A stretch of DNA of 64,000 nucleotides. It comes from GCA-002704185 sp902588515 (GTDB lineage: Bacteria > Pseudomonadota > Alphaproteobacteria > Pelagibacterales > Pelagibacteraceae). The DNA is taken from the NCBI GenBank assembly GCA_902588515.1, contig CACIPP010000003.1:59082-123081 (forward strand). The letters run 5' to 3'. Positions 16,720 to 26,088 of the stretch are shown one piece after another (positions within the stretch are counted from its first letter, which is position 1; every line of letters starts with the position of its first letter). The notes under the pieces are model-generated. The model ran no database searches and had not been told where the DNA came from. It was given only the letters and a program-made list of their open reading frames with translations. Made by a program: the position numbers and the translations under genes.

Positions 16720-18069
16720 ATGCAGAACTTACTATTAAGTAATACATTATCAAAAAAAAAAGAGATCTTCGTCCCAATAGATAGAAATAACATTCGTATG
16801 TATGTCTGTGGACCCACTGTCTATGATTTTCCCCATATTGGTAATGCAAGACCATTAATTGTATTCGATATATTATTTAGAGTTTTAAAAACAATTTATG
16901 GAAAAGATAATGTTACCTATGTAAGAAACATAACCGATATAGATGACAAAATTATAAAGGCATCCAATGAAAAAAATATTGACTTTAAAAAATTAACTGA
17001 TGAAATTACATTCTCTTTTAATGAGGATTGCAAGTATCTTGGATGCTTGAAACCTACATTTGAACCTAAAGCAACAGATCATATAGAAGAAATGATTGAA
17101 ATGATAAATTCATTACTGAATAAAAATTATGCTTATGAAAAAGCAGGCCATGTTTTTTTTGATATAAATAAATTTAGCTCTTATGGGGCACTTTCAAAAA
17201 AAACAATCAAAGATCTTGACGCGGGTTCCAGGGTAGAAATATCAAAAATTAAAAAAAATCCTGGTGATTTTGTTTTATGGAAACCAAGTAAAAATAATGA
17301 ACCTGGTTGGGATTCTAAATTTGGAAAAGGAAGACCTGGCTGGCATATTGAATGTTCTGCGATGTCAAAAAAATATTTAAGTAGTAACTTTGATATACAC
17401 GGGGGAGGATTAGATTTAATATTTCCTCATCATGAAAATGAAATTGCACAGTCATTTTGCGCAAATGACAAATTACTAGCAAAATTTTGGATACATAATG
17501 GTTATGTGACTGTCAATAAAAAGAAAATGGCAAAGTCTGAAAATAACTTTGTTACTATTAACGAATTAAAAAAAAAATATAACGGTCAAATTATTAGATT
17601 GGCAATGCTAAGTACGCATTATACCCAGCCATTTGATTGGAATGAGAAAATTTTAAAGGATGCAAAAATAATTTTAGATAAATGGTATGAATTTTATATT
17701 GACGAAAATATTCATATTAGTGATAGCAATAAAATGTTTTTATTAGATGACCTGAATATCCCTAAAATGATTGCTAATATTCATAGCCTTTATAAGAAAG
17801 CCAAAGATGGAGAAGAAGATGCAGCTGAACAATTAACTGCTTCATGTAAGTTTCTTGGATTATTTAGTGAAAATAAAGAAACATGGTTTAAATTCAATAA
17901 AAAAACTAGTATCAAGGAAGAGGAAATAAATAAATTAATTAATGAAAGAAATTTTGCAAGAAAAAATAAGGATTTTAAAAAATCAGATGAAATTAGAGAT
18001 TATTTACTAAAAAATAATATTTTATTAGAAGATAATGAAAACAAAACTACTTGGAAATTTAAAAAATGA
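16720..18069 (+). CDS. cysS: Cysteinyl-tRNA synthetase
   Basis: Class I aminoacyl-tRNA synthetase charging tRNA-Cys (449 aa). Seen: YVCGPTVYDFPHIGNARP with the zinc cysteine C30 and the HIGH-type motif at 39-42, GWHIECSAMS near 207, the zinc/cysteine site DIHGGGLDLIFPHHENE near 225 and the KMSKS loop as KMAKS at 269-273. The C-terminal tRNA-binding helical region (LINERNFARKNKDFKKSDEIRD) is present. It overlaps cimA by 4 bp. Confidence 0.97.
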   Translation: MQNLLLSNTLSKKKEIFVPIDRNNIRMYVCGPTVYDFPHIGNARPLIVFDILFRVLKTIYGKDNVTYVRNITDIDDKIIKASNEKNIDFKKLTDEITFSFNEDCKYLGCLKPTFEPKATDHIEEMIEMINSLLNKNYAYEKAGHVFFDINKFSSYGALSKKTIKDLDAGSRVEISKIKKNPGDFVLWKPSKNNEPGWDSKFGKGRPGWHIECSAMSKKYLSSNFDIHGGGLDLIFPHHENEIAQSFCANDKLLAKFWIHNGYVTVNKKKMAKSENNFVTINELKKKYNGQIIRLAMLSTHYTQPFDWNEKILKDAKIILDKWYEFYIDENIHISDSNKMFLLDDLNIPKMIANIHSLYKKAKDGEEDAAEQLTASCKFLGLFSENKETWFKFNKKTSIKEEEINKLINERNFARKNKDFKKSDEIRDYLLKNNILLEDNENKTTWKFKK

Positions 18070-19670
18070 GCAAAGATAAACTTTTTATATTTGATACGAC
18101 GTTAAGGGATGGTGCGCAAACTGAAGGTGTAGATTTCAGTTTGGAAGATAAGTTCAAAATTTCAAATGCTTTATCTGATTTAGGGATTGATTATATCGAA
18201 GGAGGGTGGCCTGGTGCAAATCCAACAGACACAGAATACTTTAATCAAAAACCAAATATAAATTCAAATTTAGTTGCTTTTGGTATGACAAAAAAAAATG
18301 GGAGAAGTGCAGAAAACGATCCAGGTCTTGCAGCTATATTAGACTCGAATACATCTGATGTATGTGTGGTAGGTAAATCATGGGATTTCCACGTTAATAT
18401 AGCATTAAATATTTCTAATGACGAAAATCTTAAAAATATTCAAGAGACAACCAAATTTTTTGTTAAGCATAAAAAAAACTTTATGTTTGATGCAGAACAT
18501 TTTTTTGATGGATTCAAGAACAACAAAAATTATGCTTTTGATTGCATAAAAAGCGCATACGATAGCGGTGCAAAATGGATTGTATTATGTGATACCAATG
18601 GAGGAACACTTCCTCATGAAGTATCAGAAATTGTTAGTGAAGTATGTAAAAAAATACCTGGTAAAAATATTGGGATTCATGCACATAACGATACAGAAAA
18701 TGCTGTTGCAAATTCACTGGCAGCTGTGATGGCTGGTGCAAGACAAATACAAGGAACTTTAAATGGCTTAGGAGAAAGGTGCGGAAATGCAAACCTAGTT
18801 TCAATTATACCTACACTTATGTTTAAAAACTATTTTAAAAATAATTTTAAAATATCAATTGATGAAAAAAAGATTAGTAAATTAACTGAATGTTCTAGAT
18901 TATTAGATGAAATATTAAATAGAAAATCAAATAAACATATGGCTTATGTTGGTGCGTCTGCATTTTCACACAAAGGTGGGCTTCATGTTTCAGCTGTTCA
19001 AAAGGATCCCAAAACTTATGAACATATTAGCCCCGACTTAGTTGGTAACATGAGAAATATTGTAATATCAGATCAATCTGGAAAATCTAATATTTTATCC
19101 AGATTAGAAAAGCTCAATATAAAGATCGATAAAAATGATCCTAATATACAAAAAATACTTAATGAGGTGAAGGATAGAGAGTTTATAGGTTACTCATATG
19201 ATGGAGCCGATGCATCATTTGAACTTTTGTCTAGAAGACTACTAGGACAATTAAAAAATTTTATAAAAATTAAAGATTATGAAGTAATAGTTTCAAAAAA
19301 ATCAAACAAACCAGACGAGATAGACTCACTTGCTAATGCAATCTTAGAGATTAATGGTAAAGAGATAAAATGTCAGGGAAAGGGAAATGGACCCGTTAAC
19401 GCATTAGACAATGCTATACGATCGAATCTTTTAAAAACTGAAAAATTTAATCAATATCTAAAAGATCTTAAACTTGTAGATTATAAAGTAAGGATTTTAA
19501 ATACTGGTACAAACGCCACTACAAGGGTTTCTATTGAAAGCACTGATAGCAATGGCATTAGTTGGTTTACTATTGGAGTTTCACCGAATATCATTGAAGC
19601 ATCCTTTAAAGCTTTAATAGATAGCATCGATTACAAATTATTTAAGGAAAATGCACCATCTGATAGTTAG
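18066..19670 (+). CDS. cimA: (R)-citramalate synthase
   Basis: Member of the isopropylmalate/citramalate synthase family (534 aa), joining pyruvate and acetyl-CoA for threonine-independent isoleucine synthesis. The N-terminal TIM barrel has FDTTLRDGAQTEGVDFSLED, GGWPGANPTD near residue 52, the metal ligands in GIHAHNDTENAVANSLAA near 200 and GLGERCGNANL near 234. A C-terminal LeuA-type allosteric domain spans roughly 400-530. The DGAQTEG form and the ASAFSHKGGLHVSAV stretch are typical of the CimA clade rather than LeuA. It overlaps cysS by 4 bp. Confidence 0.92.
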   Translation: MSKDKLFIFDTTLRDGAQTEGVDFSLEDKFKISNALSDLGIDYIEGGWPGANPTDTEYFNQKPNINSNLVAFGMTKKNGRSAENDPGLAAILDSNTSDVCVVGKSWDFHVNIALNISNDENLKNIQETTKFFVKHKKNFMFDAEHFFDGFKNNKNYAFDCIKSAYDSGAKWIVLCDTNGGTLPHEVSEIVSEVCKKIPGKNIGIHAHNDTENAVANSLAAVMAGARQIQGTLNGLGERCGNANLVSIIPTLMFKNYFKNNFKISIDEKKISKLTECSRLLDEILNRKSNKHMAYVGASAFSHKGGLHVSAVQKDPKTYEHISPDLVGNMRNIVISDQSGKSNILSRLEKLNIKIDKNDPNIQKILNEVKDREFIGYSYDGADASFELLSRRLLGQLKNFIKIKDYEVIVSKKSNKPDEIDSLANAILEINGKEIKCQGKGNGPVNALDNAIRSNLLKTEKFNQYLKDLKLVDYKVRILNTGTNATTRVSIESTDSNGISWFTIGVSPNIIEASFKALIDSIDYKLFKENAPSDS

Positions 19671-19686
19671 AATTTTACCTGATTTA

Positions 19687-19714
19687 TTGACAAACTTTTC
19701 CCTATAACTATAAA
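19687..19714 (+). promoter_or_regulatory. Candidate sigma-70-type promoter for rpsD
   Basis: A consensus TTGACA at 19687-19692, a 16-bp spacer and TATAAA at 19709-19714 lie just before rpsD. The -10 element ends 12 nt upstream of the ATG, so the transcript would have a leader of only about 5 nt, with no Shine-Dalgarno sequence. This is one of the best consensus matches noticed in the window. Confidence 0.6.
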
Positions 19715-19726
19715 TGCTGTTTTCAA

Positions 19727-20344
19727 ATGTCAAAAAGAATTAAATCTAAACATAAAGTAGATAGAAGGCTAGGTGTAAATTTATGGGGAAGACCTAAAAG
19801 TCCTTTTAACAAAAGGGCATATGGTCCAGGACAACATGGCCAAAGAGCTTCAGCAAAACCATCGGACTATAAAATACAATTACAAGCTAAGCAAAAACTA
19901 AAAAGTTATTATGGAAATTTAAACGAAAGACAATTTAGAAATGTTTATAAAGAAGCAGCTAGAAGAAAAGGAAATACAGGAGAGAATTTAGTTGGAATTC
20001 TTGAATCTAGATTGGATGCGGTTATTTATAGAGCCAAATTTGCAAATACAGTATTTCAAGCGAGGCAATTAATAAATCACGGACATGTGAAGGTAAATGG
20101 TAAAAGAGTCAATATTTCAAGTTTTTATTTAAATGAAAATGACGAAGTTGAAATTAAAGATAGTTCAAAACAGTTAAATACGATTTTATCAGCATCTTCT
20201 TCAAAGGAAAGAGAAGTGCCTGATTATTTAGTAAGTGATCAAAAAAAACTTACTGCAAAACTTTCACGAATACCAAAATTTGAAGAAATACCTTACCCAG
20301 CAATAATGGAACCTAATTTGGTTGTAGAATATTATTCTAGATAA
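19727..20344 (+). CDS. rpsD: 30S ribosomal protein S4
   Basis: Primary 16S rRNA-binding protein that starts small-subunit assembly. The 205-residue sequence follows the alphaproteobacterial S4 pattern: MSKRIKSKHKVDRRLGVNLW, PKSPFNKRAYGPGQHG near residue 25, RQFRNVYKEA near 68 and an S4 RNA-binding domain around 94-155 (ESRLDAVIYRAKFA, ARQLINHGHVKVNGKRVN). It stands alone, away from the alpha operon. The start is fixed by family alignment although no ribosome binding site is visible. It meets the convergent grxD with no bases between the stop codons. Confidence 0.98.
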   Translation: MSKRIKSKHKVDRRLGVNLWGRPKSPFNKRAYGPGQHGQRASAKPSDYKIQLQAKQKLKSYYGNLNERQFRNVYKEAARRKGNTGENLVGILESRLDAVIYRAKFANTVFQARQLINHGHVKVNGKRVNISSFYLNENDEVEIKDSSKQLNTILSASSSKEREVPDYLVSDQKKLTAKLSRIPKFEEIPYPAIMEPNLVVEYYSR

Positions 20345-20674
20345 TTATTTTTTTGGCTGTATTCCCTTATCTATAAAAAACTTTTCTAATTCCTTTTTTT
20401 CAAACATTTCCTTAAGAATATCACTTCCACCTATAAACTCTTTATTAACGTAAATTTGTGGTATAGTAGGCCAATTACTATATTTTTTGATACCTTGTCT
20501 AATATTTTCGTCAGAATAAACATCAAAACTTTTAAAATCAATTTTATAATGTTTTAAAATATTAACAGCTACCATAGAAAATCCACACTGTGGCATTTCA
20601 GGTGTTCCTTTCATAAATATAACAACATTACTAGAATTTATTACATCTTCGATTTGTTTATTTATATCTGTCAT
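20345..20674 (-). CDS. grxD: Monothiol glutaredoxin (CGFS type)
   Basis: Grx4/GrxD-type glutaredoxin (109 aa), which carries a bridging [2Fe-2S] cluster rather than working mainly as a thiol reductase. Seen: the GTPEMPQCGFSMVAV active site with CGFS near residues 30-33, the WPTIPQIYV cis-proline region near 68 and GGSDIL near 83. It overlaps the bolA start by 4 bp; BolA and CGFS glutaredoxins form a known Fe-S trafficking complex, so the pairing fits. It is last in a minus-strand operon led by sfsA and map. Confidence 0.97.
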   Translation of the reverse strand: MTDINKQIEDVINSSNVVIFMKGTPEMPQCGFSMVAVNILKHYKIDFKSFDVYSDENIRQGIKKYSNWPTIPQIYVNKEFIGGSDILKEMFEKKELEKFFIDKGIQPKK

Positions 20675-20901
20675 TTTTCTTCCGTAGAAATCGATAATGC
20701 ATGCAAATCACTATCCATTTTACCCTTCAAGGCTTTATAAACCATTTGGTGTTGTTGTACTTTATTTTTACCATTAAATAAACTGGAACATATTTTAGCA
20801 GCAAAATGGTTATCATCGCCTGCTAAATCACTTATCTCAATTTCAGAATTTGGAAATGCTTCTTTAAGTAAGTTTTCTAATTCAGATTGCTTAATTGCCA
20901 T
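20671..20901 (-). CDS. bolA: BolA family protein
   Basis: Small BolA/IbaG-type protein (76 aa), the partner of the CGFS glutaredoxin encoded next to it. The LLKEAFPNSEIEISDLAGDDNHFAAKICSS part carries the helix-turn structure and the His in DDNHF that joins cluster binding. HQMVYKALKGKMDSDLHALSI matches the conserved C-terminal helix. It overlaps grxD by 4 bp and sits 5 bp after purL. Confidence 0.95.
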   Translation of the reverse strand: MAIKQSELENLLKEAFPNSEIEISDLAGDDNHFAAKICSSLFNGKNKVQQHQMVYKALKGKMDSDLHALSISTEEK

Positions 20902-20906
20902 ATTAA

Positions 20907-23099
20907 TTATTTATTATAATTTTTAAACCATTTATTATGTAATTCAATTAAATTATTTAAATCTAATTTATATTTATGATTAATATGAATATATTTTTCG
21001 TTGATAGTTTTTCCTATTTTCTCGTAACTAACGGCTTTATTTTTCATATTTTTCAGCAGTACAGCTTCATTTTCTGGTTTAACTTCTATAACATATCTTG
21101 ATTGATCTTCGCCAAATAAAAATTTAACTAGTTGAAAGTCAAATTTATCTATATTTAAATTAATACCAATTTTAGATGGGATACACATTTCAAGTATAGA
21201 TAAAATAATACCACCAGAAGAAATGTCATGCGAGGATTGTATTAAGTTTTGTTTTATAGCTTCAATTATAAATTTACCGTTTTTTATTTCTTTTTCTAAT
21301 TCTAATGGTGGTGGCTCACCTTTTTTCAGATTAAGTATGTCATAACATAAAATACTTTGGCCCAAGTGACCAACTGTATCTCCAATAATATAAACCAAAT
21401 TACCTGCTTCTTTAAATTTGTGATTAGAAGTTTGATTTATATTTTTTATTAATCCCACACCTCCAATTACGGGCGTAGGATTAATACCAATTCCATTTGT
21501 TTCATTATATAAAGAGACATTACCTGAAATTACTGGGTAATTTAATTTTTTACACGCTTCAGCAATACCTTTGATCACGTCTACAAATTGTCCCATAATT
21601 TCTGGCTTCTCAGGATTACCAAAGTTTAAACAATTTGTTATAGCAATTGGTGTTGCTCCCACAGAACATAAATTTCGGTATGTCTCACAAACTGCTTGCA
21701 TACCACCAAGAAACGGAGAGCTTTTACAATACCTGGGCGTACAGTCAACAGTTGCTGCAATTGCTTTATTTGTATTGTGCACTCTAATTATAGACGCATT
21801 ACCTCCAGGTTGATTAATTGTATCACACATAACCATATGGTCATACTGTTCCCAAACCCATGATTTATTTGTTTGGTTAGGGTGTGAAATTATTTTTTCT
21901 ATTAATTCAGCTATTTGGAAGTTTTTAATTTTACTTTCGTAATCAATTTTTTTTTCAGTAATTGGCTTCTCCCATTTTCTATCATACTCCGGAGCCTGAT
22001 CTGATAATGCAGATATTGCTAAATCACAGACTACTTTATTATTTGACAATAGGATTAATCTATTTGTATTAGTCAATTTTCCAATTACAGAAAAATCCAA
22101 ACCCCATTTATTAAATATTTTTTCACAATCCTTCTCTTTTCCTTCTTTCAAAACAATCAACATTCTTTCTTGGCTTTCTGACAGCATTATTTCGTAAGGT
22201 GACATACCTTTTTCTCTACATGGAACTTTATCTAAATTAATCTCAATCCCAACCTTACCCTTTGATGCCATTTCTACAGATGAAGAGGTAAGTCCAGCTG
22301 CGCCCATATCTTGAATTGAAACAATAGCATTTGTTTTCATCAATTCTAAACATGCTTCCAGTAGTAATTTTTCTGAAAATGGATCACCAACCTGAACAGT
22401 CGGCTTTTTAGCTTCTGTATTTTCATCAAATTCTTGAGAAGCCATTGATGCACCATGAATACCATCTCTTCCGGTTTTCGATCCCACATATATAACTGGA
22501 TTTCCAACACCACTAGCAATCGAGTAAAAAACTTTATTTTTTTTAGCAATACCTATATTCATTGCGTTTACTAAAATATTTCCATTATAGCAGCTATCAA
22601 ACTCTATCTCTCCGCCCACAGTTGGAACTCCAATGCAATTTCCATATCCTGCAATACCTGATACCACCCCATTCAAAAGATATTTTGTTTTTGGATGATC
22701 TGCAGATCCAAATCTTAAAGAATTTAGACTAGCTACTGGTCTTGCACCCATTGTAAATATATCTCTAAGTATACCTCCAACTCCTGTAGCTGCACCTTGA
22801 TATGGTTCTATAAATGACGGATGATTATGACTTTCTATTTTGAAAATTGCCACATCATCATCATCAATATCAATTACACCAGCATTCTCACCCGGCCCTT
22901 GTATTACTCTTTCATTTTTAGTAGGTAAAGTTTTTAGCCATTTTTTAGACGATTTGTACGAGCAGTGTTCATTCCACATTGCTGAAAAAATACCAAGTTC
23001 TGTTAAATTCGGTTTCTTACCTATGATTTTGATAATTTTTTCATATTCATCTTCAGTAAGGCCATGATTTTCAGCTGTTTTTTTATTTACCTCAATCAT
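20907..23099 (-). CDS. purL: Phosphoribosylformylglycinamidine synthase subunit PurL (small type)
   Basis: ATP-binding subunit of FGAM synthase, fourth step of purine synthesis, converting FGAR to FGAM with ammonia from PurQ. At 730 aa it is the small PurL that needs separate PurS and PurQ, both encoded upstream. Seen: LGIFSAMWNEHCSYKSSKKWL with the catalytic histidine near residue 46, FKIESHNHPS near 87, GAATGVGGILRDIFTMGARP near 101 and a second AIRS-type half with GGMQAVCETYRN near 463. It overlaps purQ by 4 bp. Confidence 0.98.
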   Translation of the reverse strand: MIEVNKKTAENHGLTEDEYEKIIKIIGKKPNLTELGIFSAMWNEHCSYKSSKKWLKTLPTKNERVIQGPGENAGVIDIDDDDVAIFKIESHNHPSFIEPYQGAATGVGGILRDIFTMGARPVASLNSLRFGSADHPKTKYLLNGVVSGIAGYGNCIGVPTVGGEIEFDSCYNGNILVNAMNIGIAKKNKVFYSIASGVGNPVIYVGSKTGRDGIHGASMASQEFDENTEAKKPTVQVGDPFSEKLLLEACLELMKTNAIVSIQDMGAAGLTSSSVEMASKGKVGIEINLDKVPCREKGMSPYEIMLSESQERMLIVLKEGKEKDCEKIFNKWGLDFSVIGKLTNTNRLILLSNNKVVCDLAISALSDQAPEYDRKWEKPITEKKIDYESKIKNFQIAELIEKIISHPNQTNKSWVWEQYDHMVMCDTINQPGGNASIIRVHNTNKAIAATVDCTPRYCKSSPFLGGMQAVCETYRNLCSVGATPIAITNCLNFGNPEKPEIMGQFVDVIKGIAEACKKLNYPVISGNVSLYNETNGIGINPTPVIGGVGLIKNINQTSNHKFKEAGNLVYIIGDTVGHLGQSILCYDILNLKKGEPPPLELEKEIKNGKFIIEAIKQNLIQSSHDISSGGIILSILEMCIPSKIGINLNIDKFDFQLVKFLFGEDQSRYVIEVKPENEAVLLKNMKNKAVSYEKIGKTINEKYIHINHKYKLDLNNLIELHNKWFKNYNK

Positions 23100-23773
23100 T
23101 TTAATAAAGACTCAAAGAAAGGTATTCCATCGGCCCCTCCCAAAAAATTTTCAATGCATCTTTCAGGGTGAGGCATCATACCTAAGATGTTTTGTTTTTC
23201 ATTAACTATTCCAGCAATATTTAAACTCGAGCCATTGGGATTACCGTTATTATTTATTTCGCAATTGTCATCACAATATTGAAAAACAATTTGCTCATTT
23301 TCTTCTAATTTTCTCAAAGTCGCATCATCTGCATAATAATTACCTTCATTATGCGCGATTGGGATTTTGATTTTTGCTTTTTTTTTATATCTATTGGTAA
23401 AGGGCGTGGTATTGTTTTTTACTATTAAATTTATATGTCTACAAATAAATTTTAACATACAGTTTCTTAACAAAGCACCTGGAAGTAATTTAGTTTCTGT
23501 TAATATTTGGAAACCGTTGCAAATACCAATAACATACGCCCCAGTAGACGCGTGTTTAATTACCTCATTCATTATGACTGATTTAGATGCCATCGATCCA
23601 CATCGAAGATAATCCCCATAAGAAAAACCACCAGGAAGAACAACTAAATCCGCTTTTGGTAATTCGTTTTCTTGATGCCATATCATCTTACATTTTACTT
23701 GAAATTTTTCTAATGCAACTTTTATATCCCGATCGCAATTAGAACCCGGAAATACAATTATATTTGCTATCAT
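23096..23773 (-). CDS. purQ: Phosphoribosylformylglycinamidine synthase subunit PurQ (glutaminase)
   Basis: Class I glutamine amidotransferase (225 aa) supplying ammonia to PurL. The nucleophile C85 lies in VIGICNGFQIL, and the His/Glu pair of the triad is H202 and E204 in MMPHPERC. The N-terminus IIVFPGSNCDRD is typical. It overlaps purL downstream and purS upstream by 4 bp each, matching the equal need for the three subunits. Confidence 0.97.
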   Translation of the reverse strand: MIANIIVFPGSNCDRDIKVALEKFQVKCKMIWHQENELPKADLVVLPGGFSYGDYLRCGSMASKSVIMNEVIKHASTGAYVIGICNGFQILTETKLLPGALLRNCMLKFICRHINLIVKNNTTPFTNRYKKKAKIKIPIAHNEGNYYADDATLRKLEENEQIVFQYCDDNCEINNNGNPNGSSLNIAGIVNEKQNILGMMPHPERCIENFLGGADGIPFFESLLK

Positions 23774-24012
23774 TTAACTATTTTAAAACTATATTCTTCT
23801 ATAGTCTCATTAGCTAACAATTTTTGGCATGCAGATTTTACTATTTTTTCTGCTTTATTTTTTTCCTTTTCATCAATTACAATAGAAAAATACTTACCTT
23901 GTCTTACTGTTTCAATTCCTTGAATACCGAGGGACCCCAAAGCATTTTCGATTGCTTTTCCCTGAGGATCCAAAACCTCTTTTTTTAAAGTGATAAAAAC
24001 TTCAAATTTCAA
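23770..24012 (-). CDS. purS: Phosphoribosylformylglycinamidine synthase subunit PurS
   Basis: Small (80 aa) structural subunit that bridges PurL and PurQ for ammonia channelling. The KKEVLDPQGKAIENALGSLG segment near residue 10 and VRQGKYFSI near 36 are the family hallmarks. It lies 1 bp after purC and overlaps purQ by 4 bp. Confidence 0.96.
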   Translation of the reverse strand: MKFEVFITLKKEVLDPQGKAIENALGSLGIQGIETVRQGKYFSIVIDEKEKNKAEKIVKSACQKLLANETIEEYSFKIVK

Positions 24013-24013
24013 T

Positions 24014-24799
24014 TTAACTTTTTTTTAATTTAATTGTTTTAGAAATACCTGTTTTAATTTCCTTGATATTAGTACCTTCTGGCATGATTCCAAGCCTCTT
24101 TGCAACTTCTTGATAAGCCTCAATTAATCCACCTAAATCTTTTCTAAATCTGTCTTTATCAAGTTTTTTTTCATTTTTAGTATCCCACAATCTACAGGTA
24201 TCAGGACTAATCTCATCAACTAAAATTATTTTTTTTTCTTCATTATTCCAATATCTACCAAACTCTAATTTAAAATCCACCAGCTTAATTCCTACCGCCC
24301 TAAACAAACCTGATAAAATATCATTTATACGTAAAGAAATATTAGTAGCCTTTTTAATTTCATCTTCATTTGCCCAATCATTAATTTTAATATGCTCTAT
24401 TGTTACAATTGGATCTCCTAAAGCGTCATTTTTGTAATAGTACTCAACAATCGGATTTTTTAAAATAGACCCCTCGTTCAAGCCCAATCTATTAACTATT
24501 GACCCAGCAGCAATATTTCTAACAACAAACTCAATTGGCAATACTTCACATGACTTGATTAGTTGCTCTCTCATATTTAATCTTTTTATTAAATGAGTTT
24601 CTAATCCAACATCATTTAACTGATTATATATAAATTCGGAAATTCTGTTATTTAAAACTCCCTTACCTTCAATAATTGCTTTTTTTTCATTATTAAATGC
24701 TGTAGCATCATCTTTAAAATACTGCACCATAGTATTTCTCTCTGGACCTTCGTAAAGGATTTTTGCTTTACCTTCGTAAACTAATTTTCTTCTACTCAT
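24014..24799 (-). CDS. purC: SAICAR synthetase
   Basis: Phosphoribosylaminoimidazole-succinocarboxamide synthase (261 aa), coupling CAIR with aspartate using ATP. Seen: KLVYEGKAKILYEG at the N-terminus, FKDDATAFN near residue 28, LPIEFVVRNIAAGSIVNRLG near 86, the LVDFKLEFGR region near 175 and LVDEISPDTCRLWD near 192. It overlaps the upstream purB by 4 bp. The next steps catalysed by PurC and PurB are thus encoded side by side. Confidence 0.98.
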   Translation of the reverse strand: MSRRKLVYEGKAKILYEGPERNTMVQYFKDDATAFNNEKKAIIEGKGVLNNRISEFIYNQLNDVGLETHLIKRLNMREQLIKSCEVLPIEFVVRNIAAGSIVNRLGLNEGSILKNPIVEYYYKNDALGDPIVTIEHIKINDWANEDEIKKATNISLRINDILSGLFRAVGIKLVDFKLEFGRYWNNEEKKIILVDEISPDTCRLWDTKNEKKLDKDRFRKDLGGLIEAYQEVAKRLGIMPEGTNIKEIKTGISKTIKLKKS

Positions 24800-26088
24800 T
24801 TAAGTACTCTTGAAATAATATTTTTAACATATCTCTTGTGATAATTAACATCAAATAAAAGCTTCAATTCTTTCGATGATATATTTTTAGATATAAACTT
24901 ATCCTTAGATATATTCTGATAAAAACTAGACCCGTTTTTCCAAGTTTTCAAAGCATTTTTTTGAACAATTTTATATGCAGCTTCTCTTGATACTCCTTTT
25001 TGTGTCAATTTTAACATAATTCCTTGGGAAAATATCAAACCATTTAAAGCATCCATATTTTTCTTCATCCTATTTGGATGAACTACTAAATTCTTTATAA
25101 CGTTATTCAGTCTATTTAATAAAAAATCTAGTGTAATTGTAGCGTCAGGACCAATATTTCTTTCTACACTTGAGTGGCTTATGTCGCGCTCATGCCAAAG
25201 TATTATGTTTTCCATCGAAGGGTTTACATAACTTCTGACAAGCCTTGCCAGACCAGTGATATTTTCAGATAAAATTGGATTTTTTTTATGCGGCATCGCG
25301 GAAGATCCCTTTTGTCCAGCAGAAAAAAATTCTTCACATTCTAGAACCTCTGTTCTTTGTAGATGTCTTATTTCTGTCGCCAACCTTTCTGCCGAGCTAG
25401 CTATTATACCTAATATTGAAAAAAACATTGCATGTCTATCTCTTGGGATTATTTGGGTTGATATTGGTTCAGGTTTTAAATTTAATTTTTTTGCAACGTA
25501 TTTCTCAATGCTAGGATTTAAATGAGCATATGTGCCTACCGCACCGGAAATTGCACAAGTTGAAATTTCATTAATTGCAGATTTAAGTCTTAATTTGTTT
25601 CTTTTAAATTCTTCATAAAAAGTAGCAAGTTTTAATCCAAATGTAATTGGTTCAGCGTGTATGCCGTGACTTCTGCCTATTGTAAATGTATTTTGATATT
25701 TTTTAATTTTTTTTTTAAGACTTATTAGAATATTATCTAAATCTTTAAGTAATATGTTTGCAGATTGTTTTAATTGAACATTAAAACATGTATCTAAAAT
25801 ATCCGACGATGTCATACCTTGATGTAAATATTTCGCATCCGGGCCTACTTTTTCTGCTATTGAGGTTAAAAATGCAATTACATCGTGTTTAGTTTTTCTT
25901 TCAATCTGATCAATTCTTTTAACATCAATTTTTGATTTTTTTCTTATTTTAGAAGCAACGCCAGATGGTATTATTTTAAACTTTTCCATTGCTTTTGCTG
26001 CGTGAAGTTCTATCTCTAGCCAAATTTTATATTTATTTTCAGGCTCCCAAATCTTTAAAACCTCTTCTCTAGTATATCGTGGTATCAT
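24796..26088 (-). CDS. purB: Adenylosuccinate lyase
   Basis: Fumarase/aspartase superfamily lyase (430 aa) acting twice in purine synthesis, on SAICAR and on adenylosuccinate. Seen: KHDVIAFLTSIAE near residue 65, HQGMTSSDILDT near 87, TIGRSHGIHAEPITFG near 136 with the catalytic His, and the family signature GSSAMPHKKNPILSEN near 261 with the flexible-loop serines. It is translated before purC (4-bp overlap) and immediately follows map. Confidence 0.97.
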   Translation of the reverse strand: MIPRYTREEVLKIWEPENKYKIWLEIELHAAKAMEKFKIIPSGVASKIRKKSKIDVKRIDQIERKTKHDVIAFLTSIAEKVGPDAKYLHQGMTSSDILDTCFNVQLKQSANILLKDLDNILISLKKKIKKYQNTFTIGRSHGIHAEPITFGLKLATFYEEFKRNKLRLKSAINEISTCAISGAVGTYAHLNPSIEKYVAKKLNLKPEPISTQIIPRDRHAMFFSILGIIASSAERLATEIRHLQRTEVLECEEFFSAGQKGSSAMPHKKNPILSENITGLARLVRSYVNPSMENIILWHERDISHSSVERNIGPDATITLDFLLNRLNNVIKNLVVHPNRMKKNMDALNGLIFSQGIMLKLTQKGVSREAAYKIVQKNALKTWKNGSSFYQNISKDKFISKNISSKELKLLFDVNYHKRYVKNIISRVLK